The position numbers and the translations under genes were made by a program. Below, piece by piece: positions 1 through 7,875 of a stretch of DNA of 45,556 nt. The stretch spans positions 1 through 45,556 of the forward strand of contig CAIKUF010000159.1 in NCBI GenBank assembly GCA_903830565.1, read 5' to 3'. The notes beneath the pieces were generated by a model. That model was given only the letters and a program-made list of their open reading frames with translations, was not told the DNA's origin and searched no databases. Every line of letters begins with the position of its first letter. The first letter of the stretch is position 1. This DNA is from an uncultured bacterium. Lineage in GTDB: Bacteria; Pseudomonadota; Gammaproteobacteria; Burkholderiales; Burkholderiaceae_C.

Positions 1-307
1 CACCAACGCCAACCCCATCCTCGGCCAGACCTCGGGCCTCGCGCTCGACAAGCGCGGCTACATCGCGACCGACGAGAACCTCGCGACCTCGATCGCCGGC
101 GTCTACGCGGGCGGCGACATCGTCACCGGCGCCGCCACCGTGATCCAGGCCATGGGCGCCGGCCGCAGGGCCGCGCGCGCGATGAAGGCCTATCTCGGCC
201 TGCGCGAGACCGAGGTCGCCTACCTGCCAGAAAGCACCGCTGCCGCGGACCAACTGTTCGGCATCTCTCGCCGCGAACGCGGCTTTGCCCGCGTGCACCT
301 CGCCTGA
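1..307 (+). CDS. KorC-like NAD(P)H-binding flavoprotein, 3' end only
   Basis: This is the last 101 codons of a gene that begins outside the window; the frame starts at base 2 and ends with TGA at 305-307. The visible part has the C-terminal FAD-binding signature of GltD-like pyridine nucleotide oxidoreductases: YAGGDIVTGAATVIQAMGAG followed by RRAARAM. It ends 9 bases before korA. In Azoarcus evansii a GltD-like subunit, KorC, lets the KorAB enzyme use NADP, and that three-gene arrangement fits here. The role as electron exchanger between ferredoxin-type electrons and NADP is inferred from that precedent and the position. A glutamate synthase small subunit is the alternative, but no large-subunit gene is next to it in the part seen. 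The N-terminal Fe-S and NADP-binding parts are not visible. Confidence 0.72.
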   Translation, partial: TNANPILGQTSGLALDKRGYIATDENLATSIAGVYAGGDIVTGAATVIQAMGAGRRAARAMKAYLGLRETEVAYLPESTAAADQLFGISRRERGFARVHLA

Positions 308-316
308 ACCACGACC

Positions 317-2308
317 ATGAACGACACGTCGATCCTGAACCCTCCCGCAGCCGCCGTCGCACCGGCCGCGCGGCCCGCCACGACGATCAGCGAAGCGATC
401 GTCGAAGTCATCAGCGACTCGGGCGAAGGCGCGCAGCGCTGTGGCCAGTCGCTGGGCGCGATCGCCGCGCGCATGGGCAACGGCATCTGGACGACCGAGA
501 TCATCCCGGCCGAGATCCAGCCGCCCGCGCGCAGCGTGGCCGGCGCGAGCGGCATCCGCATCCGCATGGGGTCCGGGCGCATCACCAACGGCGGTGACCA
601 GACCGACCTCGTCGTCGCGTTCAACGAGCAGGTGCTGATCGGCCGCGTGCAGGCGGGCGAGCTGCGGCCCGGCGCAACCATCCTGCTCGAATCGATGTGG
701 GGCAAGCACCGCGACGCGGCGATCGTCGCTTCGTACGCGAAGACCGTCGAGGCACTGCGCCGTGACGGCTTCAAGGTCTACGAGGTACCGCTCGAAGACC
801 GCTGCAAGGAACTGGTCAGCGACCCGCGCAAGGGCAAGAACATGTTCGTGCTCGGCATGCTGTGCAACCTGTACGGCCTGGACGCGACGCTGGCACGCGA
901 GCAGATCGCGCGCATCTTCGGCAAGAAAGACGCCAAGGTCATCGCCAGCAACGTCGCGCTGTACGAGGCCGGCTCGGCGTGGAGCGAAGCACACCTCGAT
1001 TTCAAGTACCGCATCCCGGCGCAACGCGCCAAGGAAGCGCAGATCGTCATCAACGGCAACACCGCCGTCGCGCTGGGCGTCATCGCCTCGGGCATGGACA
1101 TCTGCGCGATGTACCCGATCACGCCCGCGACCTCGGCCTCGCACTACCTGAGCGAAGTGTTCGAGAAGGTCGGCGGCCTCGTCCACCAGGCCGAGGACGA
1201 GATCGCCGCCTGCGCCTTCGCCGTCGGCGCGTCTTACGCCGGTAAGTGCGCGGTGACCATCACTTCGGGCCCGGGCTATTCGCTGAAGCAGGAAGTCATC
1301 GGCCTCGCAGTGATGGCCGAGATCCCGCTCGTGGTCGTCAACGTGCAGCGCGGCGGCCCGAGCACCGGCCAGCCGACCAAGGTCGAGCAGGGCGACGCGC
1401 TGGCGGCCATCTTCGGCAGCCACGGCGACGCGCCCAAGGTCGTGCTCGCGCCGTGCAGCATCGAAGACTGCTTCTATTCGATGATCACCGCGCGCAAGAT
1501 CGCCGAGACCTTCGGCATGGTCGTCGTCGTGCTCTCCGACGCCAGCCTGTCGACCGCGCAGCAGCCCTTCCCGCGCCCGGTGTTCAGCGAAGACTGGCTG
1601 GCGCCGCCGGTGGACCTGACGCCGGTTCCGGCGGGCGGCAAGCCCTACGACTGGGACCCGGTGACGGGCCTGTCGCGGCGCTTCCAGCCCGGCCAGCCGG
1701 GCGGCATGCACACACTCACGGGACTTGCGCACGACCGCGCGAGCAAGGTCGCCTACGACCCCGCCATCAACGAGGAAGGCCTGCGCGCGCGCAGCCTCAA
1801 GCTCGCCGCGTTGCAAAAGACGCTGACGGCGCCGCCAGTCGTCGGCGGCGACAGCGGCGACATGCTGCTCGTCGGCTGGGGCAGCACGATGGGCGCGATC
1901 GAAGAAGCCGTCGCGCGCCTGCGCGCCGAAGGCCTCGCGGTGTCGGCTATGCACCTGCGCTTCCTGCAGCCGATGCCGTCCGGCATCCGCGAGATCCTGG
2001 CCCGCTTCAAGCACGTGATGACGATCGAGGGCAACTGGTCGGACAAGATCGAGGACGAGTTGATCGACGAGGACAACCGCCGCTACTCGGCGCTGGCGAT
2101 GCTGCTGCGTTCGCGCTTCCTCGTCGACATCGACTGCTGGAGCGAAGCGCGCGGCCAGCCGATCAAGCCGGGCGACATCTGCCGCGTCACCCGCAAAGCC
2201 CTCGAGTCAGCGCAGGGCCGCTCCCAAGCTGACTCGACCCCCTCGGGGGGCCTGACGCAAAGCGGCAGGTCTGGGGGCACCACCGAACGTAAAGGGTTTG
2301 CATCATGA
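317..2308 (+). CDS. korA: 2-oxoglutarate:ferredoxin oxidoreductase, alpha subunit (gamma-alpha fusion)
   Basis: This is the large subunit of the cytoplasmic enzyme that converts 2-oxoglutarate and CoA to succinyl-CoA and CO2 with reduced ferredoxin, or runs in reverse. The 663-residue protein has the expected order: a gamma-type domain in roughly the first 220 residues (SDSGEGAQRCGQSLG near residue 35), then an alpha pyrimidine-binding domain with YPITPAT at residue 266 and the ITSGPGYSLKQE and GGPSTGQPTK segments. Fusion of gamma and alpha is typical of KorA. It overlaps korB by ATGA. The last 30 or so residues are Ser/Gly/Thr-rich, look unlike the family and are encoded by a palindromic repeat (see 2215-2282). 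Substrate preference for 2-oxoglutarate over another 2-oxoacid is inferred from architecture and neighbours. Confidence 0.88.
   Translation: MNDTSILNPPAAAVAPAARPATTISEAIVEVISDSGEGAQRCGQSLGAIAARMGNGIWTTEIIPAEIQPPARSVAGASGIRIRMGSGRITNGGDQTDLVVAFNEQVLIGRVQAGELRPGATILLESMWGKHRDAAIVASYAKTVEALRRDGFKVYEVPLEDRCKELVSDPRKGKNMFVLGMLCNLYGLDATLAREQIARIFGKKDAKVIASNVALYEAGSAWSEAHLDFKYRIPAQRAKEAQIVINGNTAVALGVIASGMDICAMYPITPATSASHYLSEVFEKVGGLVHQAEDEIAACAFAVGASYAGKCAVTITSGPGYSLKQEVIGLAVMAEIPLVVVNVQRGGPSTGQPTKVEQGDALAAIFGSHGDAPKVVLAPCSIEDCFYSMITARKIAETFGMVVVVLSDASLSTAQQPFPRPVFSEDWLAPPVDLTPVPAGGKPYDWDPVTGLSRRFQPGQPGGMHTLTGLAHDRASKVAYDPAINEEGLRARSLKLAALQKTLTAPPVVGGDSGDMLLVGWGSTMGAIEEAVARLRAEGLAVSAMHLRFLQPMPSGIREILARFKHVMTIEGNWSDKIEDELIDEDNRRYSALAMLLRSRFLVDIDCWSEARGQPIKPGDICRVTRKALESAQGRSQADSTPSGGLTQSGRSGGTTERKGFAS
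2215..2282. repeat. Palindromic GC-rich repeat inside the korA 3' end
   Basis: This short stretch contains a tight hairpin (CCCCC at 2238-2242, loop TC, GGGGG at 2245-2249) flanked by a second pairing of GCCGCT (2217-2222) with AGCGGC (2261-2266). From memory it resembles intergenic palindromes that recur in Burkholderiales genomes. It is read in frame as the tail of KorA. It may have entered the gene end and displaced the stop codon, and it could also form mRNA structure just ahead of korB. Confidence 0.5.
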
Positions 2309-3294
2309 GCCAGTCCCTCAGCCACTGCGTGATCAAGCTGCACGAGGAGCACCACGCCCTCGAGGACTACCAGGGCGGCGTGCCGCGCTGGTGCAACGGC
2401 TGCGGCGACAACGCCATCCTGGCCGCGATGCAGCGCCTGTGCAGCGAAGAAAACCTGGCGCCCGAGAACACCGTCTTCGTGTCCGGCATCGGTTGCTCCA
2501 GCCGGCTGCCGCACTACATGAAGACCTACGGTTTCCACAGCCTGCACGGGCGCGCGTTCCCGGTCGCCGAGGGCATCAAGATGGCCCGCCCCGACCTCAA
2601 CGTGTTCGTCAGCACCGGCGACGGCGACTGTTGCAGCATCGGCGCCGCGCACTGGATCCACGCGCTGCGCTACAACATGAACATCACCGTCGTGCTGCAC
2701 GACAACCACGTCTACGGCCTGACCAAGAAGCAGGCCTCGCCGACTTCGCCGCGCGGCTTCAAGAGCAACACGACGCCCTATGGCTCGACGCTGGAGCCGA
2801 TGAACCCGCTGACGGTCTCACTCGGCGTGCAAGGCGCGTCCTTCATCGCCCAGGCGGTGGACTGGATTCCAGAGCTGCTGTTCGACATCATGCAGGCCGC
2901 GCACCGGCACCGCGGCTTCTCGTTCGTGCGTGTGCTGCAGCGCTGCCCGGAGTTCATGCCCAAGGCCTTCGACCCCTGGCTACACGACCCCAAGCGCACG
3001 ATGCTGCTGACGCATGCGAACGGCCTGACGCTCAGCTCCGGCGTTTCGAGTGCCTACCGCAACCAGCGCGAACACGACCCGATCGACATCGACCGCGCGC
3101 GCGAGATCGCGTCGCTGGACGACCCGATCCCGGTCGGCATCCTTTATCGCAACCCCGATGCCGCGTGCTATGAAGACCTGCGCCATGCCGGGCAACTGCG
3201 CGCGCCGGAATACATCCGCGCCGGGCTGAACCGCGAGCTCGACAAGTACACGGTCTGGCCCGACGACGAGGCGACCGCGCAGCGCGCGGCCTGA
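2305..3294 (+). CDS. korB: 2-oxoglutarate:ferredoxin oxidoreductase, beta subunit
   Basis: This is the ThDP and [4Fe-4S] subunit that partners KorA. The 329-residue length is normal for KorB-type proteins. Likely cluster cysteines are C30 and C33 (WCNGCGD), C64 (GIGCSSR) and C214 (LQRCPEF). The ThDP/Mg motif is GDGDCCSIG at 105-113, followed by the DNHVYGLTKKQ strand at 133-143, which is very characteristic of KorB. The start ATG overlaps the korA stop as ATGA, so the two are translationally coupled. The enzyme is oxygen-sensitive in most organisms where it has been studied, which agrees with the anaerobic genes downstream. Confidence 0.92.
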   Translation: MSQSLSHCVIKLHEEHHALEDYQGGVPRWCNGCGDNAILAAMQRLCSEENLAPENTVFVSGIGCSSRLPHYMKTYGFHSLHGRAFPVAEGIKMARPDLNVFVSTGDGDCCSIGAAHWIHALRYNMNITVVLHDNHVYGLTKKQASPTSPRGFKSNTTPYGSTLEPMNPLTVSLGVQGASFIAQAVDWIPELLFDIMQAAHRHRGFSFVRVLQRCPEFMPKAFDPWLHDPKRTMLLTHANGLTLSSGVSSAYRNQREHDPIDIDRAREIASLDDPIPVGILYRNPDAACYEDLRHAGQLRAPEYIRAGLNRELDKYTVWPDDEATAQRAA

Positions 3295-3314
3295 ACCCCT
3301 CCCGAGAGCGTCTG

Positions 3315-5501
3315 ATGGACATGCAAACCAAGCACCAGGACCAGTCGATCTTTCACCTGACGGGCAGCCGCCAGGGCGAGGGGCTGACGGCGATCGCCGG
3401 CCTCGACCTGCGCCCGGCCCTGCTCGCGCCCTACCGTGACCTCGGCGCATTGCGCCATGACTTTCCGCTGGTGCTGATCGCGCCGGGCAGTGGCCCGGAG
3501 TTCGTACGCTCGCTGTCCAGCCTCGTCGACGCGGTGATCCAGGATGTCGCGCCGCGCGGCATTGAGGGCGAGCGTCTGCGCCGCCACGCGCTGCAGCTCG
3601 AAACCGAGATCCGCCGCGCCGTCGACGCGGGGGCCACCGGCACGCTGGCCGAGCTCTGGGGCCAGGCCGCGGCACGCCAGGGTGAACGCGAAGGCGAAAC
3701 GCTGGAGCAGGTGCTCACCCTCGCCGGCGGCGCATTGCGCGCCGACGGCGACGTGATCGGCTGCTCGCAGGCAGCACCCGCCGCCTTCATCACGCACGCC
3801 TGGCGTGCGGCGCAGAGCGCCAAGTCGCGCCGGTTCCATGCCGATCTGAGCCGGCTCGTGATCAAGCTGTCGGACATCCTGCGCGCCGCGTTCAGCCACT
3901 CGCAGGCTGGCCGGCAGCCGGGCAGCCTGAAGGCGTCGCTCGGCGGGCCGCATCAGAACGCGTTCGACTTCGACGCCCTCTCGCGCATCGTCGGCAAGGG
4001 CGCGCCGCGCGATGAACTGCCCGTCGTCAGGCGCGAGCGGCTGACCCACTCGTTGAAGGTGCTCGAGTCCCAGCGCTTCTTCGCGCCGCCCGACGCCGAG
4101 GCAGCCGAACATGGCGGCGACTATTTCGACTTCGCCTTCGACAACTGCGCCGCCGCCGCGCAGGCCTTTGCCGAGCGCCGCGCCGAAGCAGCCGAGCTCG
4201 TGAAGGCGCTCTCCATCGCCGAGTTGGAGGTGCAGGGCCACTACGTCGAGTCCGAACACGAGCTCGTTTTCGCCGCCTTCGGCGAGGACTCGCTCAGCGC
4301 AGGCGACCTTGCCCGTCTGCCCGACTACCTCGTGTGCATCGCCGCCGATCGCAACGATGCGCCCGAGAACGCGAGCCTGATCGAGATGCTCTCGGCCGGT
4401 CTGCCGCTGAAGGTACTGGTGCAGACCACCGACCTGCTCGAGGAAGGATCGCTGGGCAACCGACGCTTCGCGTTCGGCGTGCGCAGCGCGCGCCTGGCGA
4501 CGACGGCGATGGGGCTGGGCGGCATGTTCGTGCTGCAGTCGACGAGTTCCAACCTCTACGCCATGCGGGCGCAGATCGGCCGCGGCCTGGCCACGAGCGG
4601 CCCGGCACTCTTCAGCGTGTTTGCCGGTTCGGAGCCGTCGGCGACTGCGCTGCCGCCGTACCTGAGCGCCGCAGCGGCGATGCAGTCGCGCGCCTTCCCG
4701 GCCTTCTGCTACGACGCCGCCGCCGGCAGCAACTGGGCGACCCGCTTCTCGCTCGCGAACAACCCGCAGCCTGAAGCCGATTGGCCGCTGGAGACGCTGG
4801 ACTACGTCGATGCCGCCATGCAGCGCGCGAGCGAGCGCTGCGCCTTCACCTTCGCCGACTTCATGCTCTGCGACGCGCGCTACGCGGCCCACTTCGCGCT
4901 CGTGCCGCCGGAGCGCTGGAACGAGGCGATGATGCCGGCCGCCGACTGGCTGGCCGCGCTCGGGGAAGGAGAGGCCTCCAAGCGCGTGCCCTACCTGCTC
5001 GCAGTGGACGACAAGGACGTGCTTCAGCGCGTGATCGTCGACGCGAGGCTGATGCAGGCCGCGCACCGCTGCCTGTTGCTGTGGAACCGCCTGCAGGAAC
5101 ACGGCGGCGTGAACGACTCAGTCGTCGCCGAGCGCCTGCTTCGGCGCGAAGAAGCCGCGCCCGCGCAGGCCGCCGCGTCTGCGGCGCCAAAGGCAGCCAC
5201 GCCCGCTGCGACCGCGGAAGATCCCGCGGACGCAGCCGCCCCGGCGCGCTCGCGCGACGAAGCCTGGATCGACACTGCGCGCTGCCCGAGCTGCAACGAG
5301 TGCCGACTGATCAACGACCGCATGTTCGGCTACGACGAGCGCAAGCAGGCCTTCATCAAGGACCTCGCCGCCGGCACCTACCGTCAACTCGTCGAGGCTG
5401 CCGAGAGCTGCCAGGTCGCGATCATCCACCCCGGCCTGCCGCGCGACCCGAAGGAGCCCGGGCTCGAGGAGTTGCTCGCGCGGGCGGAAGCCTTCCGCTG
5501 A
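3315..5501 (+). CDS. Unrecognised 728-aa protein with C-terminal ferredoxin-like domain
   Basis: This large soluble protein lies 20 bases after korB and is probably in the same transcript. I see no signal peptide or membrane segment. Residues 1 to about 605 match no family I can name with confidence. An Ala/Pro-rich linker covers about 610-650. The C-terminus is a compact ferredoxin-like domain with C657-X2-C660-X2-C663-X35-C699, consistent with a single [4Fe-4S] cluster. Segments around residues 440-500 (SVFAGSEPSA, SRAFPAFCYDAAAGSNWATR, NPQPEADWP) look like conserved motifs and vaguely recall proteins associated with 2-oxoacid oxidoreductases. I infer an electron-transfer or assembly partner of KorAB. 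ATG 3321, two codons downstream, is an equally good start. Confidence 0.6.
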   Translation: MDMQTKHQDQSIFHLTGSRQGEGLTAIAGLDLRPALLAPYRDLGALRHDFPLVLIAPGSGPEFVRSLSSLVDAVIQDVAPRGIEGERLRRHALQLETEIRRAVDAGATGTLAELWGQAAARQGEREGETLEQVLTLAGGALRADGDVIGCSQAAPAAFITHAWRAAQSAKSRRFHADLSRLVIKLSDILRAAFSHSQAGRQPGSLKASLGGPHQNAFDFDALSRIVGKGAPRDELPVVRRERLTHSLKVLESQRFFAPPDAEAAEHGGDYFDFAFDNCAAAAQAFAERRAEAAELVKALSIAELEVQGHYVESEHELVFAAFGEDSLSAGDLARLPDYLVCIAADRNDAPENASLIEMLSAGLPLKVLVQTTDLLEEGSLGNRRFAFGVRSARLATTAMGLGGMFVLQSTSSNLYAMRAQIGRGLATSGPALFSVFAGSEPSATALPPYLSAAAAMQSRAFPAFCYDAAAGSNWATRFSLANNPQPEADWPLETLDYVDAAMQRASERCAFTFADFMLCDARYAAHFALVPPERWNEAMMPAADWLAALGEGEASKRVPYLLAVDDKDVLQRVIVDARLMQAAHRCLLLWNRLQEHGGVNDSVVAERLLRREEAAPAQAAASAAPKAATPAATAEDPADAAAPARSRDEAWIDTARCPSCNECRLINDRMFGYDERKQAFIKDLAAGTYRQLVEAAESCQVAIIHPGLPRDPKEPGLEELLARAEAFR

Positions 5502-5553
5502 CCGGCACTCAGGGCCACGCGCCGCCGCGACCATCGTCGGCGGGCGACTGAAC

Positions 5554-6192
5554 ATGCTGCGCTACCAAACCGTTCCCGTCACGCCGTTCGAGCAGAACTG
5601 TTCCATCGTCTGGTGCGACCAGACGATGGAGGGCGCCGTCATCGACCCCGGCGGCGACCTGCCGCGGATCCGCGCCGCCACCCTGCGCCTGGGCGTGACG
5701 CCGAAGCAGGTCCTGCTCACGCATGCACACATCGACCACGCCGGCGGCGCCGCCGAGCTTGCGCGCGAGCTCGGCGTGCCCATCGTTGGCCCGCATGCGG
5801 ACGACCAGTACTGGATCGACGCCTTGCCTCAGCAGGCGCAGATGTTCGGCCTCGCGCAGGCCGAGGCCTTCACGCCGACGCGCTGGCTGCAAGACGGCGA
5901 CAAGGTGCAGGTCGGGCAGAGCACGCTCGCGGTGCGCCACTGCCCCGGCCACACGCCGGGCCACGTCGTCTTTCACAGCGCCGAGGCCGGGCGCGCCTTC
6001 GTCGGCGACGTGCTCTTCGCCGGCAGCATCGGCCGCACCGACCTGCCCGGCGGCGACCACGAAACGCTGCTGGCCAGCATCACACAACGCCTGTGGCCGA
6101 TGGGCGATGCGACGGTGTTCATCGCCGGGCACGGCCCGGAGGGAAGCTTCGGCCGCGAACGGCGCACGAACCCCTACGTCGGCCGGACCTGA
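5554..6192 (+). CDS. Metallo-beta-lactamase-fold hydrolase (glyoxalase II-like)
   Basis: This 212-residue cytoplasmic hydrolase has the binuclear metal motif HxHxDH at H57, H59, D61 and H62 (THAHIDHAGGA). Further metal-site motifs are CPGHTPGH at about 130-137 and the Asp in FVGDVLFAGSIGRTDLPGG, with a C-terminal GHGP. This is the standard layout of the GloB/YcbL group, which hydrolyses thioesters such as S-lactoylglutathione. It follows the 728-residue gene by 52 bases on the same strand and may be the last gene of the kor operon. The exact substrate cannot be read from the sequence. A role in clearing thioester or methylglyoxal-derived products is only a guess. Confidence 0.85.
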   Translation: MLRYQTVPVTPFEQNCSIVWCDQTMEGAVIDPGGDLPRIRAATLRLGVTPKQVLLTHAHIDHAGGAAELARELGVPIVGPHADDQYWIDALPQQAQMFGLAQAEAFTPTRWLQDGDKVQVGQSTLAVRHCPGHTPGHVVFHSAEAGRAFVGDVLFAGSIGRTDLPGGDHETLLASITQRLWPMGDATVFIAGHGPEGSFGRERRTNPYVGRT

Positions 6193-6279
6193 GCGGCAAG
6201 CGCTCAACCGGAATGCCCGCGACCAACCGCGGGTTCCGTCCCTCGCGGACACCAAAGCGGCCTACCAGGTGTGTGTCGC

Positions 6280-6702
6280 TTATCGAATGCCCACTCGCCG
6301 CTGCGCCTCGCAGACGAAGTCTTCCATTTCCGGGTCGAGGGCGTGTCGCGCGGTGACGACGCCCACCGGCTTGCCGTTCTCGACCACGGGCAGATGGCGA
6401 AAGCCGTTCTCGTGCATCATCCGCAGCGCAACGCCGAAGCTGCGGTCGGGCTGGACCGTCAGCGGTGACGCCGTCATCACCTCCGACAAGCAGGTGGTTT
6501 CGGGATCGCGCCGCTTGGCGATGACGCGAAACACGGCGTCGCGCTCGGTGAAGATGCCGACCAGCGCTTCGTTTTCGACGACCACGATCGCGCTCACGCT
6601 GCTGCGCGCCATCAGTCTGGCCGCCTGGCCGACCGTCGTCTGAGGCGATGCGGTGAGCATCTTCTCCCGCTTCATCACGCTGCTGATACGCAAACTGAAC
6701 AT
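6280..6702 (-). CDS. CBS-domain pair protein
   Basis: This is a 140-residue protein made of two tandem CBS domains (about residues 8-65 and 73-130). Such proteins bind adenine nucleotides or other ligands and act as small regulators. Typical segments are VGIFTERDAV and HLPVVENGKPVGVVTARHAL. I place the start at ATG 6702 because AGGGAG lies 6 bases upstream of it, whereas the GTG nine codons earlier has no such site. It is separated from frdB by 378 bases, so it probably has its own promoter. Similar stand-alone CBS proteins are common near anaerobic or stress genes, but the partner here is unknown. Confidence 0.85.
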   Translation of the reverse strand: MFSLRISSVMKREKMLTASPQTTVGQAARLMARSSVSAIVVVENEALVGIFTERDAVFRVIAKRRDPETTCLSEVMTASPLTVQPDRSFGVALRMMHENGFRHLPVVENGKPVGVVTARHALDPEMEDFVCEAQRRVGIR

Positions 6703-7080
6703 TGCAGACTCCCTGACCCGGGTCGACACCCGCCCACGTCCCCGCGATCCCCGGCTCTTCGATCGGCCGGTTCACGAAGCCATGTCGGCCTTCATTGCAG
6801 TGCGGCCTGCGATGCCGCACGCGTCCAAACCATAGTGCGCGCGCCGGGGATGACTTTGACCTTGCACAAATCCATGGCAGATCGCCGAGCCGAATCGCGG
6901 CGAGTGTCCGCTGCGCGTGACGCAGTTCCGGCTCGACACCGCCGCGGCACGCGCCAGTCGAATCGCAGAAGCAAAGAGCAACGCGGATCGCAGCGGGCAG
7001 CACTGCCGCGCCGGTGGTTCGCCGGGCTGAGGTAAGGCGGTCGGTTCGCTCGGGTCGAGCGCCTGAAAGCGCGTCGGGCC
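6703..7080. other. Intergenic stretch between frdB and the CBS gene
   Basis: No convincing gene lies in these 378 bases. Just after the frdB stop there is a 6-bp stem (7048-7053 with 7057-7062) with no T-run, which is a weak terminator candidate at best. TTGACCTTGCACAA at 6856-6869 resembles an FNR box in one half only. The segment should contain the CBS gene promoter, but I cannot place -10 and -35 boxes. Confidence 0.4.
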
Positions 7081-7875
7081 TTACTTCCAACCCATGCTGA
7101 CCATCTTGCGGCGCACGAAGGCGATCTGCGTCGCCAGCGGCAACTGCTTCGGGCAGACGTCGTGGCAGCCGAGCAGCGACATGCAGCCGAACACGCCGTC
7201 GTCGTCGCCGACGACTTCGTAGAAATCGTCGTCGCTGCGCATGTCGCGCGGGTCGAGCCGAAAGCGCGCGATCTTGTTCAGGCCGACCGCGCCGACGAAG
7301 TCCTCGCGCATGCGCGCGGTGCCGCAGGCGGCGACGCAGCAGCCGCACTCGATGCAGCGGTCGAGCTCGTAGATCTGGTCGGCGAGATCGGGCTCCATGC
7401 GTGCTTCGAGCCGCGTCGCGTCGACTTGCGCCTGCTGCTGGTGAACCCAGGTCTCCAGGCGTTCGCTCATGCCGCGCATCCACTTGCCGGTGTTGACCGA
7501 GAGGTCGCCGATGAGCTCGAACACGGGCAGCGGCGCGAGCGTGAACTCGCTGCCGAGGTTTTGCGTCAGCGTGCGGCAGGCGAGCGCCGGGCGGCCGTTG
7601 ACGAGCATCGCGCAACTGCCACAGATGCCGGCGCGGCAGACGAAGTCGAACTGCAGCGACGGGTCGAGCTTCTCGCGGATTTCGGTGAGCGCGATGAACA
7701 GCGTCATGCCGGCCGCGTCGTCGATCTCGTAGGTCTGCAGATGCGGTGCGATCTCGGGACGATGCGGGTCGAAGCGCAGCACGCGGATCTTGAGCCGGCG
7801 CGCCGAGCTCGCGCCCGAGGCGGAGGGCTCCGCGAAGGATGCCTGGACCGGATGGATGGGGATGATGGTGCTCAT
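7081..7875 (-). CDS. frdB: Fumarate reductase iron-sulfur subunit
   Basis: This is the electron-transfer subunit of quinol:fumarate reductase, located on the cytoplasmic face of the membrane. The 264 residues carry all expected ligands. The [2Fe-2S] set is C80, C85, C88 and C100. The second domain has C174, C177, C180 and C184 plus C231, C237 and C241 for the [4Fe-4S] and [3Fe-4S] clusters ([13 protein letters not shown]). About 25 extra residues precede the ferredoxin domain. The start codon overlaps the frdA stop as ATGA. It is the last gene of frdC-frdA-frdB, the Wolinella/Campylobacter order. Because FrdA and FrdC are Wolinella-like, fumarate reductase is preferred over succinate dehydrogenase. 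Confidence 0.9.
   Translation of the reverse strand: MSTIIPIHPVQASFAEPSASGASSARRLKIRVLRFDPHRPEIAPHLQTYEIDDAAGMTLFIALTEIREKLDPSLQFDFVCRAGICGSCAMLVNGRPALACRTLTQNLGSEFTLAPLPVFELIGDLSVNTGKWMRGMSERLETWVHQQQAQVDATRLEARMEPDLADQIYELDRCIECGCCVAACGTARMREDFVGAVGLNKIARFRLDPRDMRSDDDFYEVVGDDDGVFGCMSLLGCHDVCPKQLPLATQIAFVRRKMVSMGWK

Noticed and set aside
3168-5102. Long open frame on the minus strand, antisense to the 728-residue gene
   Set aside because: Its translation is rich in Arg, Ala, Gly, Val and His without a family motif, as expected for the complement of GC-rich coding DNA.
6856-6869. TTGACCTTGCACAA as a third FNR box
   Set aside because: Only the left half fits; the right half (CACAA) matches three of five positions, and its distance from the CBS gene start is about 160 bases.
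7048-7062. Terminator after frdB
   Set aside because: The stem is only 6 bp and no T-run follows on the minus strand.
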